Source: Strix aluco (lineage: Eukaryota; Chordata; Aves; Strigiformes; Strigidae). Taken from it: a DNA stretch of 64,000 nt. Under the pieces are notes generated by a model. The model made no database searches and was not told where the DNA came from. It worked only from the letters and a program-made list of their open reading frames with translations. The translations under genes were made by a program, and so were the position numbers. The DNA is taken from NCBI RefSeq assembly GCF_031877795.1, contig NC_133935.1, positions 81,001,748-81,065,747 on the forward strand, written 5' to 3'. Positions 37,858 through 51,700 of this stretch are shown here, piece by piece; the stretch's first letter is position 1; the number at the start of each line of letters is the position of its first letter.

Positions 37858-39029
37858 GTAAGTGAGGAGCTATGTGGCAGCTGCAGTTGGGAGATCTTTC
37901 TCGCACATGCCTCTTCTTTACAAGCTCATTTGTGTGGTGGCTATGGTCAGTGTGTTTGCTGAAGTGGCAGATTGTTTGACAGTCATGCAGTGGAACAGCC
38001 AAGCTTGAGAGTAGACATGGGTGGCGGTAGGGGAGTCACTCAGTTTTTACACAGTGCCATACTCAGGATGTTGAGAAACTGCTTCTGGGAACACCCCTTC
38101 ATAACATAGGTAAGGACAGGAAAATCCTAAAAATTGGGAGCAGAAGGAAAAATGGGGAAAGATAGAAGGAAACTTTCTTGTTTACTAGCTGTGGGAAGAA
38201 GAGTGGAACTGTTTAACCAGTAATTGGCTTTAACAGAACTTTGGCTCCATCAAAGTTTCAAAAAAAAGATTTTACTGAATAAAACTGTGTTATCTTTGTA
38301 TGCAGTTAACAGTGTTAAGTACATGTGGCCAACTCTAAGGCTTTTCTGGCACTGTGGTAGTTTTAAAGAGAGCAAGTTTCAGTGCTCAGCTTTGCGGAGT
38401 CTCTGCTGAGCCGTTTTTATATCTTGACATCTTTGCGCTGTACAACTTTGGATCTATTTGCATCTCATAAGTACACAAAATGAGCATGTCAGACACAACT
38501 CACAGCTGATACCGTTCTGACACTTTTGGAAAAAGCAAGCATCAAAGAGCAAGCTATATTCACTGCCTAACTTTGGAGGGGAAAAAAATGTGCTTAATGC
38601 TTCTTCAACTCAGTGATTAGTCTAAAGTTTATTCTGGTTTGGCCAGACCTGGCGTGTTCTTGAGTATCAGTGGAAGTATGGTTTGCAGCTTCAGATGATG
38701 TTGCAAAGAGCATGCAACTCTTCTGTATTTACGTAAAGAGCATGTAAGTTGGAGTTTTGATGTTTTAACTTCAACAGAAGATATTGGAAGGGTTCAGCTG
38801 TGGAAAAGGAATTGGTTGCATGCTAACCTGAACATAGAGGTGCAAATTTGATAGGAAAAATGTTTTTTAGAAGAAAGATAAATTACATGGCTAGAACTAC
38901 ACTTCTCAGCGATACTTCCTCTTTCCACATCTTGCGTGTTTTTGTCAGGCTTATCTCTGTGCGGGCTTCATTTATGTTAATCCTCTCAAAGCTGTGCTGA
39001 AGTGGAAAGGTGCTGCATCTTCCCACATT

Positions 39030-39145
39030 GGGGAAGACACCTTCCCTTTGCAGATGAGGAATAAAAGGACCAGAAAGTAAACAGGTTGTCCATGACTACA
39101 CAGGAACTTGAACTCTTGTCTCCTGAACTATTGGCTAGTGTTGAA
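39030..39145 (-). repeat. ancient MIR-like SINE relic
   Basis: The plus strand has 'tttgcagatgaggaataaaa', 'caggttgtccatgactacac' and 'aggaacttgaactcttgtct'. This is the order of inverted MIR ('ttacagatgaggaaactgagg...cttgcccaaggtcacacag...gaacccaggtct'). It is one of the clearer relics here. Confidence 0.65.
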
Positions 39146-42100
39146 ACGAAGGAATTTCCCCCTGCATGAAGGAGTAGAAGAGGCACGGTCCAAAAGGCAC
39201 AGTATGAAAATCAATTTGGTTACCTGGCTGTGATGCAATTAGTGGTCGACTGCTCTCCCACCAATAACACATATGTTGGTCTTTGTTAGGCTATGAAGAA
39301 CAGGAGGGTTTTGTAATGATAAGTGCTTAAACAAAGACATTCAGCATACATAGGAGAGAAAAAACAGTAAGGGACATTTTTCTTCTCCTTTCTACACCTG
39401 CCTTTAAATAGTGGGTGCTGTTTTCACAGATGGATCTCTGGCTGGGTCTTTGGTCCTTCATCTGGCCCGTTGTACAGGGGCACATCAGCAGGTGCCAGCA
39501 GAAGGGAAGAGAAGGCTTTGCAGAGCCCAGAGGGCCATGGCAGACCAGGGCTGCCTTTCTGTGACCCCAGTGAGATGGTGTGAGTGCAGATCCCCACCCT
39601 GAGAGACCAGGCTCGTGCTTTTTAAAGGTGGTTTCTGAAGGGGCGGCTGCTCTCACTTCTGCACAGACACTTGCACAGCTGCTGTTCTTGCCTGGCCTCT
39701 TCCGCTACAGGGCGTTGGTGCGAAGGACTGTGTGTGTTGCACGACAGCGGGGAGGCAGTCTTGTGTGACAGAAATCTTACAGGCGTTATATTATCAGGGA
39801 GCACCAGCATCTGCAGGAAAAGGAAGGATGTGGTCTTTTCTTCCTCTTTCTGTATGACTTGAAAACACCAGAGGATACCTGTTACCTCCGTGTTTTGTCA
39901 CACTGAGAAAACTGAAGTTTGAAATAATGTTTTTCCTTACAACACTGTGTTTGGTGGTTGACTGTTTTAATTGCAGTCTGTCAGCGTTTTAACTTTAGTT
40001 TCAAAAGGTGTTTCGAGCTGGCAGCTTCTTGTGTTTAGGCCAGCGTTGTAAGTTTTGTGCAATGAAGGGTAGGAAACTCACAGGTGGGAGAGCAGTGTTT
40101 CCAAGCTGTGTCTGTAAAAGAAGAAGCCACAAAGATTTTGGAGCAGTTGTGTGCAGTGCTCAGTCCAATGGTCTGTATCACATTATGTTAAAATAAAAAT
40201 TGAAATCAATAGTTACTCTGATTTTTTTAGCCTGGGCCTATAGCTGAAAGGGCAGGGTTTGTGGTGGCTTGGTGCCATTTGCTTTCTAGTATAGATCTAG
40301 TCTGCTTTGGAGTTAATCAGCTTGTTTAGATGGGACAAGGATGAGAGAAGGAAGCAAAATTGCAATAACCTTTGCCTTATTTAGCTTTATTTATCCTAGA
40401 AGCAGAACTCCTGTATTTGCTTACATTTTGAAAATTTCTTTGGCAACATGAAGCCAGAAGGTTGCCTTTTGTGCAAATACACACTCTTCTTCAAAGAGAG
40501 GAATAGTACAGTCATTTAGGAACAGTGGGACAAATTCTTTCTTTTAGATGAGATCAATTTCTTTTATTTTCACATTTATACTGCAGTTTCTTTATGTGGC
40601 TGCAGGATGAACTGTAAATCCTCTGTCCTGTCCTTCAGCAAATCTCAGCTTTTTACATTTACTGCCCCTCAGTATGAGCTGCATTAGAGTCCTGTAGAGA
40701 ACTAGCTTTATGATAATGAAGCATGAAACATGCTCTTGCTGTAAGGAGTGCTTTAACATCCTGGACAGCAACCTTGCTGCTTGTTGTGGTGGGACGGGTC
40801 TTATTTTTTACCTTGTACCCAGGAATTACTCACCTTCCCTGTAAGCTGGAGAGCTAAAACCCACAAATGAGTCTGAAGGAGAAACTGCCCTCAGGTTTGA
40901 CTTTGGTTGAAGCAGTCCCTTTGCTTTGCAGCATAGTATATTTTAGGGAGGGGAAAACCGAGTCTTGAAACTGTTTGTTATAGTGTAGAGTGAAACTCAC
41001 ATTAAGCTGCTTTTGCGTACTTGAATATTAAGAGTTCTCCTGTCCGTCTTGGAAGGACGTTCAGTTCACCATGCTCGTGCCCACTGGAGCTGGCTAACTC
41101 AGCAGATCCGGAGGCATCTGCTCTGAATGGGAGCCAGACACTGCCAGTCAAAGGTATTTCAATAGCGATGGCATTCAGTGGGTCTGTTGGTGGGTTGGCG
41201 AGGATGATGATGGGAAATAATAGAACAATTCTTTTCATTCCTTGCCTGTACAGTGAATGGGCATTCATAAGACCTCATGTATATACACAGGCTTTTGTTC
41301 TGGTGCTAATAATAAAACAGAGTTCACAGCTCTGAGTAGTCAAGATGATGTTATAAGAAGTGAGTCAAGACCATTCGTGTGTGCATAACTGTGCTCCTAA
41401 TCTAGGCCAGTGCCAGTGCTGGACGCTTCCGAACAAGCTGGAAAGTTTTCAGGGGACCTGGAGTTCATGCTGTCAGATGGGTGAAGTGCACCTCCAGCTG
41501 AGCAGAGCACTTAAGGATGGCGATCAGAATGGATGGACTTGAGTTGCTTTGCATGTTAATATGACCATAGAGGAAAAGTCTTACTGTTTAGTACCTCTGA
41601 AGAGCAAGGAGTTTAGTTTGAGCTAAAGGAAATTTCCTTCTTCTTGTCAGGATGAGTCGCTAAGCAGCCCTTTAAATATGTTGTTTCAACTGAAATACAT
41701 CCCTGCTACCTCAGTTTCCTCTTAACTGTCACTGGGGAAAAAGATGACTTGCTGAGCATCCCGCTGTGCTGCTGCTACGTCCTTCAGACTTGCTGCAGTA
41801 GTTGAGCTCTGCGGTGCCCTTCAAGGACGAGTGGATGCCTGGGCTTGCCCTGAGGTGCAGTTTGTGGCTTGGCTGTTGGTAGAGGAGAAAAACTGATTTT
41901 CATCTGAAGCCACTGGGATTTGGGAGGTTTATTTTTGGAGAGAATAGGGAGGAGTTTGGCTGGGTTATGGTAGTTTTTGCATTATACTATGTTTTTTTTT
42001 TCTTGTCCTAGAGCTTTTCGAGGTAACTTGTCCTTGAAGATGAGCTATGTCATATAATGCAAGCTGTAATACACGTGCTTAACTTGTAATACCAGGCATA

Positions 42101-43334
42101 TCACCACTGCCTCCTGGAAACAGTCTGGAAGAAATCTATAGCCAGGTCTGGGTGTCTTAAGAGAAGGGAGGAAAGGATGGGGTGGTCTGGTGGTTTGGGG
42201 ATTTTCTTTGGGTGGGAGGTGTTTTTTGGTATTTCTAAAAGTAAACCAACTTTTTCTTCAAAGCCTTAGAAGTACCCTTGAGGCCATCCTGCTACGGACG
42301 GTGCAGAAGCAAACTGAAGCGCTGTGGGTTGTAGACGACTTCCCAGTTGTGCTGGCAGTAGGTTTGCAAGGTGAAGCGATGACCTTTCATAGGTGGCTGC
42401 TAGGGCAGGGGCGAGCACAGCTTGCCTTGCCACTCTCCCACCCTTCTCCTTGTCCTTTGTCATAGCGAGCAGCCGCAACGACACGCTAACTGATCAGAAA
42501 TGCTCAGGAGCAGGGAGTCCTGTGTATTCTGGAAGGAAGCCCTGGCTGTGCATGTGGTTGTCCTGTGCATGCTTTTTGTTACCACAGATAACAACTGTGG
42601 GGAGCAGGGTGGCTCTCCAAAGACAGGCTAAGCGTGCTCATTTTGCTTCATTCACCTGTTTCTTCTTTCAAGGACAAGAAGGCTGAACAACTCAAACTTC
42701 TTATGCAAAATATGAGTGAACACATTCTTCCTTTTTCAGAAAATACCTTAAAAGCTAGCTTTAGAATTCAAGAAATTTAATGTCTCTGAAAAGCAGAAAG
42801 CATGTATCTTTTGGGGTGAAGCCGTATTCCATTGAAAAGATTTACAAAAATATTTTTCTGAAGTTCCAGTAACTGGAAAGCCAGCCTTGAAGTTTGTTAT
42901 GAAGACTGTAGTTTGTGAATGTCTGTGCCAGTCAGTCTCAGGTTGAGGATTTAGTTTAAAAGGCTGAGGCATGTGTTACAGATGCCATTGTATGAAAACG
43001 CTCACTCTTGTGGGGAAGCTCAAATCTGAGTATTTGGGCCTGTCTTGCTTTCTCTGTAGTTAGTGACTGATGAAACTAAGCAAAAAGAGGGAGAGGTTGG
43101 AGTCATCAACTGGACGTGTTATATGCTACATCCTTTTCCTAATCACACAAAAGTGCTGTACCTTCACAGTTTCCTCTATAAACCCAAGAGTTTACTGAAT
43201 GTACAATGACTTTGATTTTTTTTTTTGCAATGTAGTATGTAAGCAGAGTAAGATAAATTTCCTTGCTCGAGTATGTGAAGACAAGTTAGCACATCAAGTC
43301 AGAAAAACTGTGCCAGCTATTGTTTTCCAGTGGC

Positions 43335-43440
43335 CTGAGGGCCCTTCCTGCACTGTCCTAAAGAGACAGTCTTTGCCCTGAGGAATTTGCAGTTTAAACA
43401 GAGAAGAGAGTGAGTGAATGGACATTAGACACAAAAAGGT
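43335..43440 (+). repeat. ancient interspersed repeat relic
   Basis: 'gagacagtctttgccctgag' and 'gaatttgcagtttaaacaga' resemble the common amniote motif 'gacagtccctgccc..aggagcttacagtctaa...agaca'. I cannot assign the family. Confidence 0.4.
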
Positions 43441-45669
43441 GAAGCATGTTTTTTTTTCTTTTGTGACATCAGCTCAGTGGTTTTGCAAACTTGAAGTAGA
43501 AAAATTTTTCTTATGTTGGAGATCAGTTTTGCACTGAATGCAGCTGCTTTGCTGGAGAGCCAGATTTTACTGAAACTTCCAGTGTAGATGTAGCTTTATG
43601 TATAAAAGTGCGTCACTCATGTTTATTGCATTACAGGAACATATTTTAACACTTTAAGCTGCCCTATAGGGATTGATATACTTCTCAGCTAGTTAAGGCC
43701 TACTTTTTCTCTGTAGAAGCACTAAAAAGGCATCTCCTCAACCTTGTTACCTGCTTCCAGATAACTAATAGGATTAACAGTTCCGAGGAAACATGTTCCT
43801 TTAGTTAAATGTAATCCATTTGCTAGCTTCAGCAAAAATTATTGCGAGGAGGAGAAGCACAGGTCTATATAGTAAGTCTTATTTGCAAAGAAAACAGGAC
43901 TTAAAAAAGTTAGACCAGTACTTTTTGCTAGAAAATTTCTGCAACTGATGTAACTTTTATTGTGAAATTTTATGGCAGACAACTCTAAAAATGGGGGCCA
44001 GTTCAAAATGCAGAGTCAGAGATTGGTCTGGTCAGTGATGCTGGTATAGCTTTTTAAAGGAATCGGGTGAAGAACTTCAAAAGAAGGGTAAGTACTTAAA
44101 TCCTGGGGGACTATCTTGGATGCTGTAGCAGTGGGCCATATGGGTCCCTAAGTAACTAAATTTTCTGCTCAAATGGTAATTCAGGTATCTGTTTGGTCTC
44201 TTTCTAAATCACTGCTGTGATTTCCTATGACTAAGTAGTTCTTCCTTTCCTCAAAGTTGTCACTGTGTTGCTAGCGTGGGATGGCTACAGACAGCATCTG
44301 CCAGGGAAAGGCTCTCATTTCTATGCTGCTGAGGTTGTGGTCGGCTCAATCTGTGATGTACTTAGCTTTGCACCCAGAAGGATGCCCAGGTTTTATAGTG
44401 CTATGCTAATTAAGGTCTTGGTGTCTGCCATACAAAATTCTTAACTGCTGAAGCATCCCCATATCAGCTTTCAGTAAAACTGTTTTTCAGAGTCTTTCTT
44501 TTTCCTTCAGAATTTTGCAGGAAAAAAAGACTCTAGCTGCTGAAGTGCAATGTTTTACTTTCCTGTGTTTTGTCTGTATTGATGGAAGGCTTTCTTTTAA
44601 TGCATAATTCTTTTGACTGCCATCATCTGACGGTATACAGGGGGAGGGCTGCCTTTGTAATGCCTGCTCTCTGCACTGAAAGGCAAGAGTTTTGAATGAA
44701 CTTTAAGGTAGAGGAGTGTGTGCTTTCAAAGAGCTTATTTCTTCCAACATTGACTGAAATAGAATTAATGAAGAGTTCCATCAAATTGGGCATAGCATGC
44801 ATTGATAAAATGGTGCTTTGTTAAATGACTGCTCTAAGGGATCATTTCAACTCCTTCCTCCCGTTTTAATATTGGATCTTAATCTCTTTACTACAAGTAA
44901 CATTGGGACTAGTAGAATTAAGTATTAAAGTTTGAGCCAGTGGTGAGTTCATTTATTCCTTTTTTTTTGTCTGTAATGATGAAGAAGCCTCAGCTGATTT
45001 CCTGTTCAGGTTTGATGCTTCACAAGACTTGAGGTTCATCTTTATTTTATATCCAGAATCACACTTTGGTTTAGGGTATTTTTTCTTTCTAATAGGAAGC
45101 TGATTAATTGGCTGCTAAAACAGCCACAGATGTAGTTAATTTACTTTCTAAGTACAGATGTTTATAGAGTGCTATGAAGTCAGGCAAAGATTGGATTTAG
45201 AAAGCACCAGATTACACCTACTAGTCAACAAAACACTGAATATCAAACATAACTCATTACTGTAAAAGCAATGAAATAAGGAGCTCCCACTCCTACTGGG
45301 TTTTTTCCCCCAGGAAGGGGACTGGAAAAAAATGTACCCTAAAATACAACCATTCAGATTCTTAAGATTAAATGTTTTTGTAATCAATGTACTGGTTTTG
45401 TGTTTGGTTTTTTTTTAAACTGCCGTAGTTAAGGTGCTATGAACTCAGTTTAGGGTATCATGGTTTGCTAAATGGGAGGTTTAGGAGTGTACTGTAGGAA
45501 ACTATCCCTCAGGAAGGAAAGGATATGAAAGCCCAACAAGCCATTTACAAAAATTACAATCATTCCAGTTAATGTGGTTAAACTAGGTAATTTCTGCTTA
45601 ACATTTTGTAGAATCATTGTGTATTTGAAAAATAAACTGTGTCAGGATAAACAAATCCTTCCAATATCT

Positions 45670-45790
45670 ATTTAAAGTAGATAAGTATTTATTATTGTCC
45701 TTTTACAACTTGAGAAGCAAAGGCTGAATTGACTTGTCTACAGCTATAACTAATTAGTGCAAGGATAGAATTTGAACTTGGGACTTTGAA
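45670..45790 (-). repeat. ancient MIR-like SINE relic
   Basis: 'attattgtccttttacaact', 'tgagaagcaaaggctgaatt', 'gacttgtctacagctataac' and 'gatagaatttgaacttggga' keep the inverted MIR order over about 120 bp ('attattatccccattttacagatgaggaaactgagg...gacttgcccaaggtcacacagctagtaag...gatttgaaccc'). Confidence 0.7.
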
Positions 45791-48700
45791 CCAAGAGGAA
45801 AAACAAACAGAATGAACACTGCAAACAGAAACATAATGAAAAGATAATATAAACTTTATATTTCAAGCAAAAACCCACTATGCCAATATTGAAATCATCT
45901 TCTCATAAAGGCCTTTAGGCAAGTAGGCAGCCTAAAAAAGCTGCTTCTTACTGAAAACAGGATCTGGTTAGACCATGATCATTACTGTACTTGCCAGTTT
46001 TGCATGTCGTACATTACCCCCATTAACCTTGTTGCTTCTGAGAAAATTCCTAAAGACAAATTGGAATTCAAATTAAATTTTCAAATAATTGAAGTTCAAA
46101 TGAAGAGCACCAGGCAAATTACACTTCATCTTGAAAAGCTGCAACAAAATCATGCTAGAGATTTCCTTTACTTATCTTCCAGATAGGTTATTGGTGTGAG
46201 TCACCCGAAGCGGTTGTACTAAATGTGGAAATGTAGCTGACTCAAAGACAAGTGATTGGCATCGTTTTATGGGGATGTCACTAACTGTGGTTTCATTAAA
46301 TTGCAGTTTTTCCTCTGTCCTGGTCAAATGTTAATTTTCATTACAATTTGGGCTGAGCATAGAATAAACGTTTCTTTTTTGCTTTTGGTAAGTTCTCTGG
46401 ACCACAAGGGCCATGACCTTTATTTTTTTAATGCAAAGGACAATGCTTCTTAAAGCACAATACTCGCTTGCTTCTCTAAATTGTATGCTGGAGGGGTGGT
46501 AGCACTCACACGGTTGCTGCACCACTTCAATATTTGTGCATTTTGGGAGAACAGTGTAGTCTTGTAACGGAGTTTGGGATTCCACACCCTCCCGCCCCCC
46601 ACCCTCCACTTTTCTGGAAATGCATTTGGAAGGAATTTAATTAATTGAAGTACTTAATGTTTTCAGTCAATGCTTTTGTGTCACTGATGAAATTTAAGAG
46701 ATAGGGAGTTTTTAGCGGTGTTCCTGTATAAGTTTAAGCAATTTCAGACTTTCTTAAAGATATTTTTTTGTTTCTAAACATGCTAAATTAAAAAGCAAAG
46801 TAAGCTTCTCTTAGCTTTCTGGACTTCTAAATGTCTTCTGTACTGGATGTTGTTTGAATTGGATTCCTTTGCCTTAACTGTCTTGTTTGCTCTGGTGCTT
46901 GTGATTCATTTAATTGTGAACTTGCTAGCACTTGACTAATGGAAAACCTAAAGTAAATAAGTGATAGTGCATGCTAGAGAATCAAAAGGCCCTACAGTGA
47001 GCCGTGGTGCTCTTTAAAAATCTTTCTGTAAACCAATTGTTGAATGAGGAGCAGATGAATGGAAGTTTAAAAGCTTGAATCATTAAAAGTTTGGGTCATT
47101 GAAAGCCTAGACTACATTTAAGTGTTATTACTTGGAAGTCCTTAATGGAAGGGGAGTAGAAGAGCATTTTTAAAAGGGCTTTACATTTGCCTAGGGTTTA
47201 GAACTGAATCTAGGGCTTGGAGTTTCCAGGATCAGTCTGGCACTGGAATGGGAATATCAACAAGCTAGTCAAATGTAGGTGGTCAGCTTAAATGATAAGG
47301 TTTTTCTGTTGTCTTCCTCTCCACTCTCTAACAATTTAGTCTCTACTGTGAATTGTTTTTTTCCTGATGTGCATATCTTCTACATCTCTTTTATGGGAGG
47401 CTTGAATTTACGGTGCAATTCCTCTGCCCTTCACCTGAGTAGTGTTTGTTAAGAATATGAATCTTTTTATCCAGAAACAGCTGTTCTGAAGCTGAAAACC
47501 TAACTTCAGAAGTTAGAGGTGGCTGAAATCTGACTAAGGTGTACACATATGTGTGCAGTAAATAAAAACAGGCTGCCTTGCAGCTGTGACTTGTGGTGGC
47601 ACCACGCTTTCTTTCCTCCCAGCCCCGTTCTGGACTCCATGTGTTGCTTTTTACAGGTGGGGCATAAAGCACTGAGTGAAGCTGTGTGGCTCGGTACAAG
47701 CATGTATGCATCTTTCAGAGGCCGAGGATGATGTTGGACTGCAGCTGTGTCTGTGCCTGATTCTGCTCTAGGGATGTACAAAAAGCAAGAGAAGTAAAGG
47801 TGAAGTAGACAGTAACACAAAAGATTTTTAGTGATACAACTTGTCCTCAACTGAATAACTGGCCTGTGGTTAAACTGGGTCTATTCTCACTGCAGCAGGG
47901 TTAGACCTTGTTGCATTATCCTGTATAAGACAATTTGTTAAAGGTTAGTGGTTTCTTTTTTTCTAAAGTGAAAGATGCTTTAGATTATAGGTGTCAGTTA
48001 AGTAACTGGCAAACAAGAGGAAGTTTGTAAAATGACTGAAAGTGGTTCTTGCAAGAATCTGAAATTTTAATCGTGTTTATCACAATGATGGTGTGTTTTT
48101 CCTAATAGAAGAGGTCTTTGTACTTAAAGATTGAATAGTTTGTGCTTTTGGGCCTCTTTTTGTTTATTTTCAGTTTTTTACTTTTTCTTAAATGTGCCAC
48201 AGAAGCCAGATGTATCCTGCAAGACACCTTCTGTCACAAAGAATGCAGGCACGTAGGTACATTAAAGTGGACCTTTCCATCATCATCATCATGTTTGATA
48301 AATTTTGACCTGATCTCTGGATTGGGGAAGAAAATGGGTCAGATAGTGGTATGAGACTGGAAAGAAAATGGAATGTGAGATAATTAAAAAATAAAATAAA
48401 ATTTTGGTATATCTGTTTGTACCGTATGTATTTCTGCTACAAACCGAAGCTGTAAGCTTTCTAGCTGACCTGCATGAGATAAGCTTGCATGAGTCTTTAA
48501 CACCAGCATCACAAGTTGAAGTCCTCTGTGCTGCATAACTAAATCCCTGTTGTCATCCTGTTCACATGTAGTCAGTGTGGGGATCCTCCAGTTTTGCCTT
48601 CCATAAACCTTGGTTTTGTTTTCCTGACAATTCATTTCCTGTTGATCCAAATTCTTACAGGTTGTTTGTTTTATGTTTTTTGTTTTTTTACTGTGCTTCC

Positions 48701-51700
48701 GAGGGCTGTTACTTGCAACTGTTGTCTATCTGCACTGGAATGAGCCCTGTCAGAGCCTGGACTCCTGCCTGGAGTCTTTCATTACTCAGCCACCAGTTTA
48801 CATGAAATTTGGGGGAGCTTCATATCTTGGAGGCTTCAAACCCTTTAAAAATTTGGCTGAAACCAGCCAAAACTTATGAAGAGGATTGCGAGTGCACACT
48901 TTAAATTATCATATAAGAAATCTAAGAAAGTAATTTAGCTTAAATACCAGACCTGGTCCTATATTTTCTTCTTGGTTATGAAACAGTCTCTCTGGATATG
49001 TTTTTGCAGCTTAGCTGTGCACCAGGGGAACTCCCTGTGGTGGCTCTTGTAGCCCAGCTCTTGCAGTCTGGTTTTGCTAGTGTGCTGATTTAACTAAGAT
49101 GTAGGCATCAGAATAGTGTCCTAGATTCTTCTTACTTCATGTCTAAATGCTTTACAACATAGTTGCTACCTTTTCAGAAAGCTGCTTGTGCAAGCAAACC
49201 ACACTGATTTCCTTCAGCTCTACTTAACTGTCATTTGGTGGGTAGCTGAGATGGGGAACAGTAGATAGGCTTTCATTCTTGCTAACTTTCTGAACCACAT
49301 GAAAATTTTGTAAAGCTGAAGGCGGGAAAAAACCCCTATGTATTTCAGTCCCCTCATTTGGTTACAACTATAAAGGCGTAATGTTCATTTATCAGTTCCT
49401 TCTGGAAGCTTTTGGTAACGGAATGAGCTACTCCAGTAATTCAATATGTGCATCGCAAAGTCTTGAAAATTAGAATGGATAGGAAACTCTTGTTATTTCA
49501 AATTGTTATGTATTTGTAAACTGGCTTCAGGCCTTTGAGTTGAAAGACTAACCATTGAATTCAACATACTGCTGGATTGTATCACAGAAAGATAAAACTT
49601 AGTTCCACGTGAATGAAGTGAAAACTCAAGACACGCTAGTATGAAACTCAGTAAGCCCACAGTGAATATATGTTGGCTAGTTTTGTTATTTCTTTTTTTC
49701 TTTTTACAGTTAAAGATCATATCATAAAGCAATTTCTTTATATCAGTGTCCTGTCACATCATGTAGGATCAATATTTGCTCAAATAGGAAATACTTATTA
49801 AGGAAAACTGCTGCAGACCTGAGCTTGCGTTCTAACTGTATTATCTCTGCTGGCCAATAACCGCATGTTTTATCTGGTATTCTTCCCAGTGCACGAGCAT
49901 GCCTAGTGAGTAACACATGAAAAACAAATATAACAAGGGGTTGATACATTTGCCAACTTGCAGAGTATAAGGATCTCATTATTTTTTCCTACTTCCTGCC
50001 TTTGTATTTTTCCTTGGCAGCCTAGGCAAGGTTCTTTCCCATTTCATCTGCATGTTAGTCTTTCTGTGGGGATGGCTATGTTGAACGATGAATTCGGTTT
50101 TAATTTTATTTATTTATTTTAACAGTAGCTTTTTTTATTTGGATGTTGCAGGAAGTTACATAGTTATTTTTGCTTAATTTTGTTGTTGTATGTAAAAGGA
50201 AGGCTAAGGACCACATTCTACAGGGGAAAAAGAAAAGAAGGATGTCAGGAATGTACAACTTACTGCTATCAATAAAACTTTAATTAACTAAATGCGCTCT
50301 CTGGCCTTTTGCCCATGTAATAAATAAAAATTAGAGAGAATCTCTTAAGTCGTTATTACCTGTTATCAAAAATACTTATGTTTCCAGTTACATTTCCGTC
50401 CCACAGTGGAGATGAAGAAAAATTGGCTAGCAAGTCTCTATATGCAAAGAAATTTTGGTTGTTCAGGTTACGTGGTTCCCTACATTTGTGTGTTTGCACT
50501 GGTGTCGTAAAGAATCGCCTTTATCAAGCCAATCCATATTTAAAATCACCTTTGTGTATACAAAAAGTATGGATCCTTCAGCAGGACTCCTGTTGACTTT
50601 GCTTGTAAGGTCTGCCCAGGGTTGTCTCTGTTTACTGCACTATGCAGGATATCACCTGCACAATTCCTTGGAGAGGGAAATTCCTGTTCAGCAGAGCCTG
50701 TGCCCTGCCTCCCCCTGTACCATTAACCTGGTTCCTGTTGATGAGAGGTCTTTCTGCAAGCGCTGCTCAACCCAGTAAGTCTGGATTTAAACTGTCTGAG
50801 CAGGTATTGGGCAGCTGGGCTGCCAACACAGATGGCAACTTGTCTCGCCTCTTCCAGGAGAAATGAACCTCCCCACTCCAAGCCTCTGCAAGGTTTTTGG
50901 TAGTTCTCAACTTCTTCTGCTGGAGACCAGTAAGAGCCTGCCCACCTCTCCAGAAGGGATTGAACCCGTGTCAGCGCTGCCTGCAAGCGGTTGTCCTTTG
51001 GGTGCAGTTACAGTGATGAGTAATGAGGAGGGAAACAACTCCAACTGCCTTGTTTTACTTCTTGTGCCTGAATCTCCCATTTTTTATCTCTAATCTTCAG
51101 GCTCAGCCAATGAGGTTTAACTGCAGATCCTAACACTGAGCTGATTATGCGCAGATCTGCGGGTGAAACATTAAGCTGTCAGAAGGGACACTTGCCATGC
51201 TGCCTGACATGAAGTGGTGTCTTCTTAGATCCCCATCAGGCAAACTGTGTGTTACCATGTCCTTCCAGAGCCCAGTGGTCCCCGGGCACCATCCCATCCT
51301 GCACAAGGGGAGAGCGCAGGGGCAGCATCGCACTGTGCTTTAAGTGCAGCCCTGACCCCGGGTGTGAGCTGGGGCTCCCATCGGCCACAGGTTTGGCGTG
51401 ACTCTCCCCAGGTTATCCTTCTGTGTGCTGATGCCGTGGGATTGCGGGGCCCTCTCTCCAAAGGGTCACCCCCATCACCTGCTGCAGGAACTGGTGGGAC
51501 TGTGCTCAGGTTGCCCATGTGCAGTGTGGGTGCTGGCAGCCAGGGATGAACTCCAGGCAGCATTACCCACTGCTGAGCCTGGCCCAAGCCTGCTCCTTGG
51601 TTGCCCATTTCCCCATAAATTGCAGATGCTGTCAGAGTCTCCTGGCTTGGCTTTTTGTTGGCCCTTTTGCTGCAAGAAAGCATTTTTAGTAGCTGCTTTT

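Noticed and set aside
43970-44090. Interval ending in the donor AGAAGG|GTAAGTAC
   Set aside because: The donor is good, but the upstream acceptor (…TTTTATGGCAG) is weak and all frames that include the ATG soon hit stops.
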